From the NCBI GenBank assembly GCA_015478855.1, contig JADMKJ010000093.1, positions 38,459 through 74,878 of the forward strand: DNA of 36,420 bases. The letters run 5' to 3'. The position numbers and the translations under genes were made by a program. The notes below the pieces were generated by a model that was not told where the DNA came from, ran no database searches, and worked only from the letters and a program-made list of their open reading frames with translations. This document shows positions 1 through 7,733 of this stretch, piece by piece; position 1 is the stretch's first letter, and every line of letters starts with the position of its first letter. The stretch is from Proteiniphilum sp. (lineage in GTDB: Bacteria > Bacteroidota > Bacteroidia > Bacteroidales > Dysgonomonadaceae).

Positions 1-188
1 CCCACACGCACCGTGGGGGAGTTGGGGTCGAAGTACTCCGGGTATTGAGCCTCCAGCTCAGTCAGCTGTTTCATCAACCTGTCGAACTCCATGTCGGAGA
101 TGGCCGGTTGCGACAACACATAGTAGTTGTAGTTGTGATCATGCAGCTGCCGGCGCAGCGTCTCTATCTGCTGTTTTATTGACTCCAT
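1..188 (-). CDS. ligA: NAD-dependent DNA ligase LigA, N-terminal part (cut by window edge)
   Basis: Reverse-strand translation from an ATG at 186-188 gives about 62 residues that match the adenylation-domain Ia segment at the start of LigA: an N-terminal helical region, then [21 protein letters not shown], then a segment ending PNSPTVRVG. In this family the HxxYYxxD/SxPxISDxEYD stretch binds the NMN half of NAD+. LigA seals nicks in replication and repair using NAD+. The gene continues to the left of the window, so the catalytic KxDG lysine, BRCT and zinc regions cannot be checked. It starts 11 bases after the stop of the outer-membrane protein gene, so the two are probably co-transcribed. 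The match is by remembered family sequence, not by a search. Confidence 0.93.
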   Translation of the reverse strand, partial: MESIKQQIETLRRQLHDHNYNYYVLSQPAISDMEFDRLMKQLTELEAQYPEYFDPNSPTVRV

Positions 189-199
189 ATGATTTTTGT

Positions 200-1267
200 T
201 TAACGAAAAATCCTCATCCAGGGATAAGGCATTCTCTTTTTCCCCTGTTTGGAGAAATTATCTATCGACAGTGCAACGGACAATGTTTGCTGAAAAAACA
301 GCTCTCCCTCAGAGAAGTGCAGGTTACAGTTCATACGAGCGTTGACACGGTCAGACTCGAGCAGGCGGATATACCACTTGCTCTGCAGGTAGGAACGGCC
401 TTGCAGGAAGGGGGTACCCCAGTAGAGATCACTTCCCTCCGCGGTATAAAAGCGCATCCGCGCATCTCCAGTATAGAGGGTGTTCTCGGTACCTATCCCC
501 ATATATTCGGCATTGGCTCTTGCCACGAAGCCGACCGGCCTGTGGCTCAGGTCGGCCTTCCTGTCTCTCTCCAGTCCCGCAAAGAGCCCTGCCGACACCA
601 TACCTTTGAACTGTGTGCCTGAGGAGATCTCCATACCGGCCGAGGCCATGCCCTGAATCAGCTCACTCACGCCATAGAGACCTCTGTTGGGGTAGGTGCC
701 CGCGTAGTGAAAGAGCGACGACTGAAAATCAGCGAAGAAGATGTTTTTGGTTACTTTGCCCGAGAACCCGAGGAAAAAGCTCTCCCTTACTTCAGCCGAA
801 GAATAGCTGGTCCAGTCCATCCAGGCATTGAAGAAGCTACCTCCACTGCCCACCTGCCAGAAGAGACCCTGCATCAATGGCATAAAATGGGTTACCGAGT
901 CACTGAAGAAAAAGTCGGAATAGTTGGAGAGTACATCTTGGCGGGGGAAGGCGCCGGCACGAAAGAGAATTTTGTCGGTCTCATACTGATAATAGACTGT
1001 CACATCCACCTTGTCCACCGCATGTTTCATCCCCGGCATCTTCAGCAGATCCACCCCGGCATAAATCGTGTGCACCGAGTCCCAGCTGATCCCTCCCAGC
1101 GGCTTCAGCCATATACCCTGCAGCGTGCGGGCATCGGCGTAGGAGGAGTGCTTATACTCCATGTTATCGAAGAAATAGTCCATCCCCACACTCCAGCGGT
1201 ATTCCTGTGCCTGCAGTGTTGATAAGCTGAAAATAAGCAGCACAAAACAGAGAAACCTGTATGGCAT
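200..1267 (-). CDS. Uncharacterised outer-membrane beta-barrel-like protein
   Basis: 355 residues beginning with a clear Sec signal peptide (hydrophobic about residues 5-18, cleavage likely after LQAQ). The rest is rich in aromatic residues and in alternating hydrophobic/polar stretches, with many Gly, Tyr, Phe and Trp. This fits an outer-membrane beta-barrel or porin-like protein. The C-terminal 15-20 residues are basic ([16 protein letters not shown]) and the chain ends in Arg rather than the Phe typical of many barrels. I recognise no named family. It lies between a MATE transporter upstream and ligA downstream, all on the minus strand, with an 11-base gap to ligA. No Bacteroidetes -7 box was seen just upstream; a simple tandem-repeat tract fills that gap. 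Confidence 0.75.
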   Translation of the reverse strand: MPYRFLCFVLLIFSLSTLQAQEYRWSVGMDYFFDNMEYKHSSYADARTLQGIWLKPLGGISWDSVHTIYAGVDLLKMPGMKHAVDKVDVTVYYQYETDKILFRAGAFPRQDVLSNYSDFFFSDSVTHFMPLMQGLFWQVGSGGSFFNAWMDWTSYSSAEVRESFFLGFSGKVTKNIFFADFQSSLFHYAGTYPNRGLYGVSELIQGMASAGMEISSGTQFKGMVSAGLFAGLERDRKADLSHRPVGFVARANAEYMGIGTENTLYTGDARMRFYTAEGSDLYWGTPFLQGRSYLQSKWYIRLLESDRVNARMNCNLHFSEGELFFQQTLSVALSIDNFSKQGKKRMPYPWMRIFR

Positions 1268-1320
1268 ATCTTACTGATTTACTGATTTAACGATATGTTG
1301 ACTGAATGATGGATGATTAC

Positions 1321-1392
1321 ATTGTTTCATTATCACATTGTCTCATTATCACATTATCACATTATCTCATTGTCTCATTGTCTCATTGTCTT
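1321..1392. repeat. Degenerate 8-bp tandem repeat, 9 copies (unit ATTRTCWC)
   Basis: Nine consecutive 8-base units fill 1321-1392: ATTGTTTC, ATTATCAC, ATTGTCTC, ATTATCAC (twice), ATTATCTC, ATTGTCTC (twice), ATTGTCTT. They sit in the 152-base gap between the stop of the MATE gene and the start of the outer-membrane protein gene. Nearby (1270-1285) a second 8-base unit, TTACTGAT, occurs twice with a degenerate third copy. The tract is low complexity and likely variable in length between strains (inference). Confidence 0.85.
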
Positions 1393-1419
1393 CCGCTGGT
1401 AAAGATAGCGATAATTTCA

Positions 1420-2742
1420 CTAAATCTTTCTGTCTTGCCACTTTCCACTACGCAGGTAGATCAACGAAAGGGTGGCCAGGAAGAGCCAGTAGACATGTTC
1501 AGTTGTCCAGGCTGCAGCCACGGAGGAGCGTATGTAGACGATGATAAACCACATATATGCCAGGTAAAAGACAAGGGTAAATATTTCAAAACCGAGTGCC
1601 GTGCGTGTGTTCCCTGTTCCGGAAACGGCACTGAATAAAACCGTCCCCACACTGTATAGCGGCAGTGAGGAGATAAGTACATAGAGCGGCAGGACTGTAT
1701 CGTTAATGAGAGATGCATTATCGGTATATATATGAATCATTGTACGCGGGAAGGCTGAGACAACCACGGTGACCACTATCATCACCCCCAGGCTGATAAG
1801 GGCGATCCTTTTGATCAGATTCTTCACGTCGGCAGAACGGCCTGCTCCGATGGTATTACTCACCATCGTCGCTGTAGCAGCACCAAGGGCATGTGAAGGA
1901 ATGGTGAATATGGTATAGAAGCTTCGCACAATATTGGTCACTGCCAATGGCCGCTCACCCATATAATTCTCAATGAACACAAAAAAGAGCATCCATGTTA
2001 CGATTGAGAAAAGATATTGCGCCATCATATAAATGGAGATATCAAGAATCTTTTTGACTACACTCCACTGAAAGCGGATGGAGGTGAAACCATACTTCTC
2101 CAGATTCACTGTTTTCTTCGTATAGATCACAAAAAAGAGGGTGGATGCGATCTCAGCAATCACAGAGGCTATGGCTGCCCCCGCAATACCCATCTCGGGC
2201 ATCCCCAGGTTACCGAAAATAAGACCGTAGTCGAACAGCACATTCACCAATGCCATCACAATGGCGTTGACAGTGAGCACCTTTGTGCGGGCAATGCCGA
2301 TGTAGAAAGCGCGAAACATCACATTGGTAAATGCGAAAATGATCCCGAACACACGCCACTCCAGATAATCTGAGACGGCAGCGGAGACGCTTGCTGATTC
2401 GAACATGCCGGGAATAAGGTCAATGGTGGCGTATCGTAACAGAGGAATAAGCACAAGCGCGGGGATAAGCAGGAAGATGATCCCCTGAATCACGATATCA
2501 CCTATTTTACTGTAGTTGCCCTCACCATTGCGTCTACCTATCAGGATCTGGCTGCCCATACTAAATCCGAACCCAAGCGTATACAAGGCAATATAGATGA
2601 TACCCGCCAGTGCCGATGCACCCAACTCCACCTCTCCCACGCGTCCGAGAAAAGCGGTATCAATCACCTGTATGATATTTTGCGCCAGCAAGCTGAACAG
2701 GATGGGCAAGCTTATTTTTATGATCTGCTTATTGGAATACAC
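1420..2742 (-). CDS. MATE-family multidrug/cation efflux transporter
   Basis: 440 residues, almost entirely hydrophobic, with about 12 membrane segments in two homologous halves, as expected for the MATE branch of the MOP superfamily (NorM/DinF-like). The N-terminal segment FSLLAQNIIQVIDTAFLGRVG is a hallmark of Bacteroidales MATE proteins, and ALGAATATMVSNTIGAG matches the second-half repeat. The protein would exchange Na+ or H+ for organic cations; the substrate is unknown. The start is a GTG at 2740-2742, chosen because the resulting MYSNKQI opening fits the family and no ATG occurs for about 60 residues. The start lies only 11 bases after the panCD terminator, so expression may depend on read-through or on an unrecognised promoter. 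Confidence 0.92.
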   Translation of the reverse strand: MYSNKQIIKISLPILFSLLAQNIIQVIDTAFLGRVGEVELGASALAGIIYIALYTLGFGFSMGSQILIGRRNGEGNYSKIGDIVIQGIIFLLIPALVLIPLLRYATIDLIPGMFESASVSAAVSDYLEWRVFGIIFAFTNVMFRAFYIGIARTKVLTVNAIVMALVNVLFDYGLIFGNLGMPEMGIAGAAIASVIAEIASTLFFVIYTKKTVNLEKYGFTSIRFQWSVVKKILDISIYMMAQYLFSIVTWMLFFVFIENYMGERPLAVTNIVRSFYTIFTIPSHALGAATATMVSNTIGAGRSADVKNLIKRIALISLGVMIVVTVVVSAFPRTMIHIYTDNASLINDTVLPLYVLISSLPLYSVGTVLFSAVSGTGNTRTALGFEIFTLVFYLAYMWFIIVYIRSSVAAAWTTEHVYWLFLATLSLIYLRSGKWQDRKI

Positions 2743-2753
2743 AAGTATAGGTT

Positions 2754-2786
2754 AAAAAAACCGCCAATTGATCTACAACCGACGGT
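2754..2786 (-). terminator. Intrinsic terminator of panC-panD
   Basis: Read on the minus strand, ACCGTCGGTTG (2786-2776) pairs with CAATTGGCGGT (2770-2760) over 11 positions with three G·U pairs and a 5-base loop. It is followed at once by a run of T residues (complement of A2754-A2760). This is a typical rho-independent terminator 18 bases after the panD stop. Confidence 0.8.
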
Positions 2787-2804
2787 ATATGTAATGATGA
2801 TTAA

Positions 2805-3158
2805 TTATTTTTTAATCCGGTTCGTACCGGGTTCAAGTTGAACAAGCACCGGCTCCAGCACTCTCGCTTCCTCCAGAGGTAAGATGGCGTAGCTCATAAT
2901 GATGATCACATCACCTTTCTGCACCTTGCGGGCAGCAGCACCGTTAAGACAGATTATCCCCGAACCGCGTTCACCGCGGATGATATAGGTCTCGAAACGT
3001 GCTCCGTTATTATTGTTGACCACTGCCACTTTCTCATGCACGAACATATTGGCGGCATCGATCAGATCTTCATCAATCGTGATACTTCCTTCATAATTGA
3101 GGTCGGCATCGGTCACCGTCGCTTTATGTATTTTTGATTTTAATGTCTCTACCCACAT
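2805..3158 (-). CDS. panD: Aspartate 1-decarboxylase (pyruvoyl enzyme)
   Basis: 117 residues, the usual family length. It converts L-aspartate to beta-alanine for pantothenate and coenzyme A synthesis. The proenzyme cleavage site Gly24-Ser25 is present (NYEGSIT), with Ser25 becoming the pyruvoyl group. Residues known to act in the Escherichia coli enzyme are at the same positions: Lys9, Arg54, Thr57 and Tyr58. The loop that holds the last three reads [15 protein letters not shown], and [16 protein letters not shown] is the conserved C-terminal half. The gene starts 5 bases after panC and shares its transcript. A terminator follows at 2754-2786. Confidence 0.97.
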   Translation of the reverse strand: MWVETLKSKIHKATVTDADLNYEGSITIDEDLIDAANMFVHEKVAVVNNNNGARFETYIIRGERGSGIICLNGAAARKVQKGDVIIIMSYAILPLEEARVLEPVLVQLEPGTNRIKK

Positions 3159-3163
3159 ATATT

Positions 3164-4006
3164 TTAATTGTATCTTATATTGTCAATTAAACGCACATCA
3201 CCGCAGAAAACGGCTATGCATCCAACAGCATAAGCTGTTTTCTCCCATGAGGAGATAGGTTGTAACGTGTTCCCGTCGACAATCTCATAATATTCAACAC
3301 TTAACCCGGGCACATTGTTTATCTCACCGACCACATAGTCAGCGACCTGCCCTGGCGTATAACCACCTCTCATTGCGTCGCTTGCACGCAACACACGCTG
3401 TATTTGCGATGCATTTTTCTTCTGCTCCTCCGACAGTCGCTGATTGCGGCTGCTCATGGCCAGGCCGTCAGCCTCCCTGACCGTAGGCACACCCACGATC
3501 ACCACCGGGAGCTGTAGCTGTCTCACCATCTCTCTGACGATTGCAAGTTGCTGAAAGTCTTTCTCGCCGAAGTATGCTTTGTCAGGCCGTACAACAGTGA
3601 AAAGTTTGCTCACCACCTGGGCCACACCGTTGAAGTGCCCCGGCCGGAAATGTCCCTCCATCACCTTGTCGAGCATCCCGAAGTCAAATACCCGTTTGTC
3701 GGGCTCCGGATACACCTCTTCCACAGAGGGGGTGAAAATGATATCCGTGCCAATACTTTCCAGCAGGAGGTAATCTTTCTCGGGTGTACGTGGATAGTGC
3801 TTCAGGTCCTCAATGTTGTTGAATTGGGTGGGGTTCACGAAGATACTCACCACGCAAAGATCATTTTCAGCTGCACAACGCTTCACGAGGGTGGCATGTC
3901 CCTCGTGAAGAGCACCCATGGTAGGGACAAAACCAATTGTTTTTCCTGCGAGGCGAAAGGGCTGTAACATCTCGTCCAGGACTGATGCGCTATGTACGAT
4001 CTCCAT
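3164..4006 (-). CDS. panC: Pantothenate synthetase (pantoate--beta-alanine ligase)
   Basis: 280 residues, normal length. It joins pantoate and beta-alanine using ATP through a pantoyl-adenylate. Visible motifs are the nucleotidyl-transferase HIGH-type signature [10 protein letters not shown] (residues 28-37), VNPTQFN (58-63), the pantoate-binding block [15 protein letters not shown] (118-132), GEKDFQQL (147-154) and the KMSKS-equivalent AMSSRNQRL (183-191). It is the first gene of a panC-panD operon, so both beta-alanine supply and its use are encoded together. The upstream 306-base gap is shared with the divergent glycogen-synthase-like gene. Near-matches to a minus-strand -7 box lie within 40 bases of the start (about 4020-4040), but none is exact. 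Confidence 0.97.
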   Translation of the reverse strand: MEIVHSASVLDEMLQPFRLAGKTIGFVPTMGALHEGHATLVKRCAAENDLCVVSIFVNPTQFNNIEDLKHYPRTPEKDYLLLESIGTDIIFTPSVEEVYPEPDKRVFDFGMLDKVMEGHFRPGHFNGVAQVVSKLFTVVRPDKAYFGEKDFQQLAIVREMVRQLQLPVVIVGVPTVREADGLAMSSRNQRLSEEQKKNASQIQRVLRASDAMRGGYTPGQVADYVVGEINNVPGLSVEYYEIVDGNTLQPISSWEKTAYAVGCIAVFCGDVRLIDNIRYN

Positions 4007-4312
4007 ATTTTTATATTAGTCTGCAAAGCAACAAAATATTTGCCACATAGAGAAAATTATTAGCATTATTTCACTGATAGGGGCCGTTAAATCTATATAA
4101 ACAATCCACTGTTAATTGAGGGGGAGTTACGGACGACCGGGGTGATTTTCCGGCTATTGGAGGCTCATTTATAATTATATAGAGGTTAAAAAAGGCGCTA
4201 AAAGGATCTATAAGGCTGACAGACTGCATCTTGAAAAATAGAGGCCATTTAATTTTGTAATTATGTGGATTTTTTTTATTATCTTTGTACTCAATTTTAG
4301 ATAATTAGCTTC
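4007..4312. other. Divergent intergenic region between panC and the GT5-like gene
   Basis: This 306-base stretch has no convincing gene. It is AT-rich at both ends, with a more GC-rich centre (about 4115-4170). An exact TAnnTTTG box for the rightward gene lies at its right end. No strong hairpin or repeat was found in the centre by eye. Confidence 0.6.
4254..4287 (+). promoter_or_regulatory. Bacteroidetes sigma-ABfr promoter for the GT5-like gene
   Basis: The -7 box TATCTTTG at 4280-4287 matches TAnnTTTG exactly. A TTTG at 4254-4257 is a -33 candidate with a 22-base spacer, slightly long. Transcription would start near 4292, giving a leader of about 20 bases before the ATG at 4313. Confidence 0.72.
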
Positions 4313-5131
4313 ATGTCTCAGAAAAAAATTTTGTACATCACTCAGGAGATTTTCCCTTATCTCGACGAAACAACCATTTCGAATACTTCCCGTTTCTTAC
4401 CGCAGGCTATACAGGAAAAAGGAAAAGAAATACGTGCGTTCATGCCCAAATATGGCAATATCAACGAACGCCGCAATCAGCTTCACGAAGTTATCCGCCT
4501 CTCGGGTATGAACCTCATTATCGATGACTCTGATCATTCATTGATCATCAAGGTAGCCTCCATACAATCGGCACGGATGCAGGTCTATTTTATTGACAAT
4601 GAAGATTATTTTCAAAACAGGGAAACGCTTGTTGATAAAGAGGGTGAGGAGTATGAAGACAATGATGAACGCAGTATCTTCTTCGTACGTGGTGTGATGG
4701 AAACAATCAAGAAGCTTCGGTGGGTACCGGATGTGATTCACTGTCACGGTTGGTTCAGTGCGCTGGCACCCCTCTACATTAAAAAAGGATATGCCGATGA
4801 CCCCTGTTTCAAAAATGCAAAAGTGGTCAGTTCACTCTATGATGAGACCTTTAAGAAGCCGTTGAATAACGGTTTTGCCGACAAGCTCCGCTTTGACGGT
4901 ATTGGTGATGCGGAAATTGAGACAATGAAACAACGTGGCACCATGGATTATCAAAACCTGATGAAGCTGGCCATCGATCACTCCGACGGCATTGTGCAGG
5001 GAAGCGAAACGATTGATCCTGCATTAACGCAATATATGCAGGAGAATAAGGTGTCATTTCTGCCACACAATGCTGACTTTGACCAGAACGTGGAAGAGAT
5101 CAATGCCTTCTACGAGAAATTAGACGCCTGA
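4313..5131 (+). CDS. Short glycogen/starch-synthase-like protein (GT5 N-terminal domain only)
   Basis: 272 residues. The opening KILYITQEIFPYLDETTISNTSRFLPQAIQEKGKEIRAFMPKYGNI follows the pattern of the GT5 glycogen synthase N-terminal Rossmann domain (KILFVxxE...P...GGLgDv...LP.aL...GhdVrvxxPxY). PDVIHCHGWFSALAPLYIK matches its DVVHxHDWxtaLxPxyl motif. The usual ADP-glucose-binding N-terminal KxGGLGD is replaced by DETTISN. The C-terminal GT-B domain, which carries the catalytic E-x7-E region, is absent; the chain ends soon after a second acidic helix. Catalysis as a lone protein is therefore doubtful. I recall similar short proteins beside panC in other Bacteroidales, which suggests a conserved form rather than a fresh truncation. 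Its role is unknown. Confidence 0.82.
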   Translation: MSQKKILYITQEIFPYLDETTISNTSRFLPQAIQEKGKEIRAFMPKYGNINERRNQLHEVIRLSGMNLIIDDSDHSLIIKVASIQSARMQVYFIDNEDYFQNRETLVDKEGEEYEDNDERSIFFVRGVMETIKKLRWVPDVIHCHGWFSALAPLYIKKGYADDPCFKNAKVVSSLYDETFKKPLNNGFADKLRFDGIGDAEIETMKQRGTMDYQNLMKLAIDHSDGIVQGSETIDPALTQYMQENKVSFLPHNADFDQNVEEINAFYEKLDA

Positions 5132-5134
5132 CAG

Positions 5135-5164
5135 CGTTAAAATACTTAACGAACACACTTTTTT
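5135..5164 (+). terminator. Possible weak terminator hairpin after the GT5-like gene
   Basis: CGTTAA (5135-5140) and TTAACG (5146-5151) form a perfect 6-bp stem with a 5-base loop, 3 bases after the stop codon. A T-rich run (5159-5164) follows, but after an 8-base gap. The stem is AT-rich, so activity is uncertain. Confidence 0.4.
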
Positions 5165-5210
5165 ATTTCAGCTATACACAAATATCTTTAAAAATTAAAA
5201 GAAAGCAATC

Positions 5211-5239
5211 CGTCAGCTTTTATTTGACGCTTTTTTTTT
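5211..5239 (+). terminator. Intrinsic terminator between the GT5-like and DUF4270 genes
   Basis: CGTCA (5211-5215) pairs with TGACG (5225-5229), followed at 5231-5239 by nine T residues. The stem is short but the T-run is long. It lies just ahead of a promoter-like box for the next gene, so the two genes may be separate transcripts. Confidence 0.5.
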
Positions 5240-5240
5240 A

Positions 5241-5248
5241 GATATTTG
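5241..5248 (+). promoter_or_regulatory. Candidate -7 box for the DUF4270 gene
   Basis: GATATTTG matches TAnnTTTG at five of its six fixed positions (first T replaced by G). No correctly spaced -33 TTTG was seen. It would give a leader of about 25 bases before the ATG at 5278. Confidence 0.4.
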
Positions 5249-5277
5249 CGCCGTTGAAAACAAATTTTTTGAAACGA

Positions 5278-6669
5278 ATGAAGCTCACATCCCTATACAA
5301 AGCGCTTATCGTAACCTTTGTCGCTATTCTCACCCTTTCGTGCAACGATACACTTGACCAGGTCGGATTCACTATTCAACCCGGGAAGGACCGGCTGAAA
5401 GTAGGTGTTGACACACTGTTCATGCAGGCGCGTACCATCCAGGTAGATTCTATGTATGCCAAAACAAAGTATCCCGTACTGGGGGAATATATCGACCCTG
5501 TTTTCGGATCTATCAAATCGGATTATATAGGTGAGTTTTATTTCCCCGAAGGATCAGGTTTTCAGACCGGAGCCTCCATCGACTCTGTGAGGGTGGTGGT
5601 ATCCTACTCCTCGATGATGGGTGACTCACTGGCACCCATGGAGCTCTCCGTCTACGAGGTGACTAAATCACTGAAAGGAGTGAACAACTACACCCACAAT
5701 GATCCTGCGGAATATGCCGACATGTCTGCCCCCCTAGGTAAAGAGGTCTTCACAGGTAAAAACCGTACGTACAGGACTGAAACTTATACTTCGGGATACA
5801 CCTCACAGGAGTATAAAGTGTATGACATCAACGTTCAACTACCCAAAGAGATAGGTGAGCGGTTCCTGAGTGAGTATAACAAGACAGGCCATGGCAAGTT
5901 GAAGAATGCAGACACCTTCAGGGAGTTTTTCCCGGGACTCTATTTCACCACCACCTTCGGAAACAGTACCATGCTCAATGTCAGTTTCACCTCATTTTAT
6001 GTGCATTATCATTATCTCGACACAAAAGGATCCTCCACAGGCCAGGATACAACCCGTACTGATGCGATACGTCTCTATATCACACCGGAGGTGACCCAAC
6101 TAAACCACATCAAGAATGACAACGATCAGTTGCTCGAACCAAACGAGACCCACACCTACGTGAAAAGTCCCGCCGGCGTGAATACGGAAATCACATTCCC
6201 GCTTTCTGAGCTTAACGACAAGTTGAAATCGCATGCACTGAACCTGGCAAAGTTTACAATATATGCAATGCCCGATGCCATTGAGAACCCAATGGTGAAG
6301 TTAAGCCCTCCCGATTATCTGCTGTTGGTGAACAAAGATTCACTGGCCGGCTTTTTTGAGATGAAGAAACTACCCGATAATGTCACCAGCTTCCTCTCGG
6401 CAAAGTTCGATGTCACCACCTATTCCTACAATTTCAACAACATCTCCACCATGATCAATCACTATAATGAAGAATTGGATGGTGCACCCTTTGATCTGGT
6501 TTATTATATCATCCCGGTAGATGCAACCATTGTCACCTCGCAGCAAAGCTATTACTCTTCGGGCAGTCAGTCACTCACCGACGTGTTCAATCAGATGTGG
6601 CCCACCGCAGCCATGCTCGATAATCGGGAAGGTAATCTGAAGCTGGAGTTGATCTTCAGTAATTTCTAA
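5278..6669 (+). CDS. DUF4270 family lipoprotein
   Basis: 463 residues from the ATG at 5278. A TTG at 5254 would add eight residues, but the ATG gives a better signal peptide. The N terminus is a lipoprotein signal: Lys near the start, hydrophobic residues about 9-19, then lipobox LTLSC with Cys22, followed by NDTLDQVG. The early segment CNDTLDQVGFTIQPGKDRLKVGVDTL and later NIDSVRVVVSY-type beta-rich stretches fit DUF4270, a Bacteroidetes-specific surface or periplasmic family of unknown function. The C terminus (NREGNLKLELIFSNF) is beta-rich. It is predicted to sit in the outer membrane facing the periplasm or the surface. I recall it next to the glycogen-synthase-like gene in other Bacteroidales. 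Its stop falls inside a short direct repeat shared with ruvB. Confidence 0.85.
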   Translation: MKLTSLYKALIVTFVAILTLSCNDTLDQVGFTIQPGKDRLKVGVDTLFMQARTIQVDSMYAKTKYPVLGEYIDPVFGSIKSDYIGEFYFPEGSGFQTGASIDSVRVVVSYSSMMGDSLAPMELSVYEVTKSLKGVNNYTHNDPAEYADMSAPLGKEVFTGKNRTYRTETYTSGYTSQEYKVYDINVQLPKEIGERFLSEYNKTGHGKLKNADTFREFFPGLYFTTTFGNSTMLNVSFTSFYVHYHYLDTKGSSTGQDTTRTDAIRLYITPEVTQLNHIKNDNDQLLEPNETHTYVKSPAGVNTEITFPLSELNDKLKSHALNLAKFTIYAMPDAIENPMVKLSPPDYLLLVNKDSLAGFFEMKKLPDNVTSFLSAKFDVTTYSYNFNNISTMINHYNEELDGAPFDLVYYIIPVDATIVTSQQSYYSSGSQSLTDVFNQMWPTAAMLDNREGNLKLELIFSNF

Positions 6670-6699
6670 AACAACAACTGTAGTTTCTAAAACAACAAC
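6663..6699. repeat. 21-bp-period direct repeat spanning two convergent stop codons
   Basis: TTTCTAAAACAACAAC occurs at 6663-6678 and again, identical, at 6684-6699. The first copy contains the TAA of the DUF4270 gene (6667-6669). The second contains, on the other strand, the TAG of ruvB (6687-6689) and its last codons. Confidence 0.9.
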
Positions 6700-7712
6700 C
6701 CCTGTGTGCCGGACCTTTTCCGTCCCAGATGGAGGTAAGCCAGGTCGGTAGCCTCCCGTCCGCGGGGTGTGCGTTTGATAAATCCCTCCTTGATAAGGAA
6801 AGGCTCATAGACCTCTTCAATGGTTCCGGCATCATCGCCCACAGCTGTGGCAATGGTGGTGATACCCACGGGACCGCCGTTGAACTTATCGATGATGGTG
6901 AGCAGTATCTTGTTGTCAATCTCATCAAGCCCGTACCTGTCAATGTTGAGTGCTTCGAGCGCGTAGGAGGAGATCTGTTTATCTATCTTCCCGTTTCCCT
7001 TCACCTGTGCGAAGTCACGCACACGGCGCAGCAGTGCATTGGCGACACGTGGTGTACCACGGCTGCGTGAAGCGATCTCCTCGGCAGCGTTCCTGTTGCA
7101 GGTAATCCTCAGTATGTCGGCGGAACGCAACACGATACCGGTGAGGGTTGTCATATCGTAATACTCAAGATGCATATTAATGCCAAAGCGGGCACGTAAA
7201 GGGCTTGTAAGCAACCCACTGCGAGTGGTGGCGCCCACCAGCGTAAACGGGTTCAGGTCGATCTGAATGGAACGGGCACTGGGACCTTTGTCAATCAGTA
7301 TATCGATACGATAGTCCTCCATGGCGCTGTAGAGATACTCCTCCACTACAGGTGAGAGGCGGTGGATCTCATCGATGAACAGCACATCGTGCGGCTCCAG
7401 TGATGTGAGGACACCTGCAAGATCACCCGGCTTATCAAGCACGGGGCCCGAGCTGACCTTAAAACCCACGCCCAGCTCATTGGCGATGATATTCGACAAG
7501 GTTGTTTTCCCCAGCCCCGGAGGGCCGTGCAACAGCACGTGATCGAGCGACTCACCACGCATACGCGCAGCACTGACAAATATCTTCAGGTTATCCACGA
7601 TCTTATCCTGTCCGCTGAAACCACTGAAGGTGAGGGGACGCAACGTGTTCTCGTACTCACGCTCAGTATCCTGTGAATAACGGTTGCTATGTATGTCGAA
7701 TTGATCTTCCAT
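6687..7712 (-). CDS. ruvB: Holliday junction branch-migration ATPase RuvB
   Basis: 341 residues, full length. RuvB forms hexameric rings that pull DNA through RuvA-bound Holliday junctions. Visible motifs are the RuvB N-terminal block [12 protein letters not shown], Walker [10 protein letters not shown] (63-71), Walker [10 protein letters not shown] (111-119), sensor 1 and arginine-finger region [18 protein letters not shown], and the winged-helix C terminus with [15 protein letters not shown] and [15 protein letters not shown]. It has its own promoter box at 7725-7732, immediately after queG, so it can be expressed apart from queG. ruvA and ruvC are not in the window. Confidence 0.98.
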   Translation of the reverse strand: MEDQFDIHSNRYSQDTEREYENTLRPLTFSGFSGQDKIVDNLKIFVSAARMRGESLDHVLLHGPPGLGKTTLSNIIANELGVGFKVSSGPVLDKPGDLAGVLTSLEPHDVLFIDEIHRLSPVVEEYLYSAMEDYRIDILIDKGPSARSIQIDLNPFTLVGATTRSGLLTSPLRARFGINMHLEYYDMTTLTGIVLRSADILRITCNRNAAEEIASRSRGTPRVANALLRRVRDFAQVKGNGKIDKQISSYALEALNIDRYGLDEIDNKILLTIIDKFNGGPVGITTIATAVGDDAGTIEEVYEPFLIKEGFIKRTPRGREATDLAYLHLGRKRSGTQGLLF

Positions 7713-7724
7713 AATTTATTGATG

Positions 7725-7732
7725 CAAAAGTA
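7725..7732 (-). promoter_or_regulatory. Bacteroidetes -7 box for ruvB
   Basis: The minus strand reads TACTTTTG, an exact TAnnTTTG, ending 12 bases upstream of the ruvB ATG. It sits in the 21-base gap after the queG stop, so the leader would be very short. No clear -33 element was seen inside the queG 3' end. Confidence 0.6.
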
Positions 7733-7733
7733 G

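Noticed and set aside
707-1222. 171-codon plus-strand open frame opposite the outer-membrane protein gene
   Set aside because: The minus-strand frame has a signal peptide and a barrel-like pattern over 355 residues; the plus-strand frame has neither.
4115-4260. Small non-coding RNA gene in the panC / GT5-like gap
   Set aside because: The centre is somewhat GC-richer, but I found no clear promoter, stable hairpin or terminator for it.
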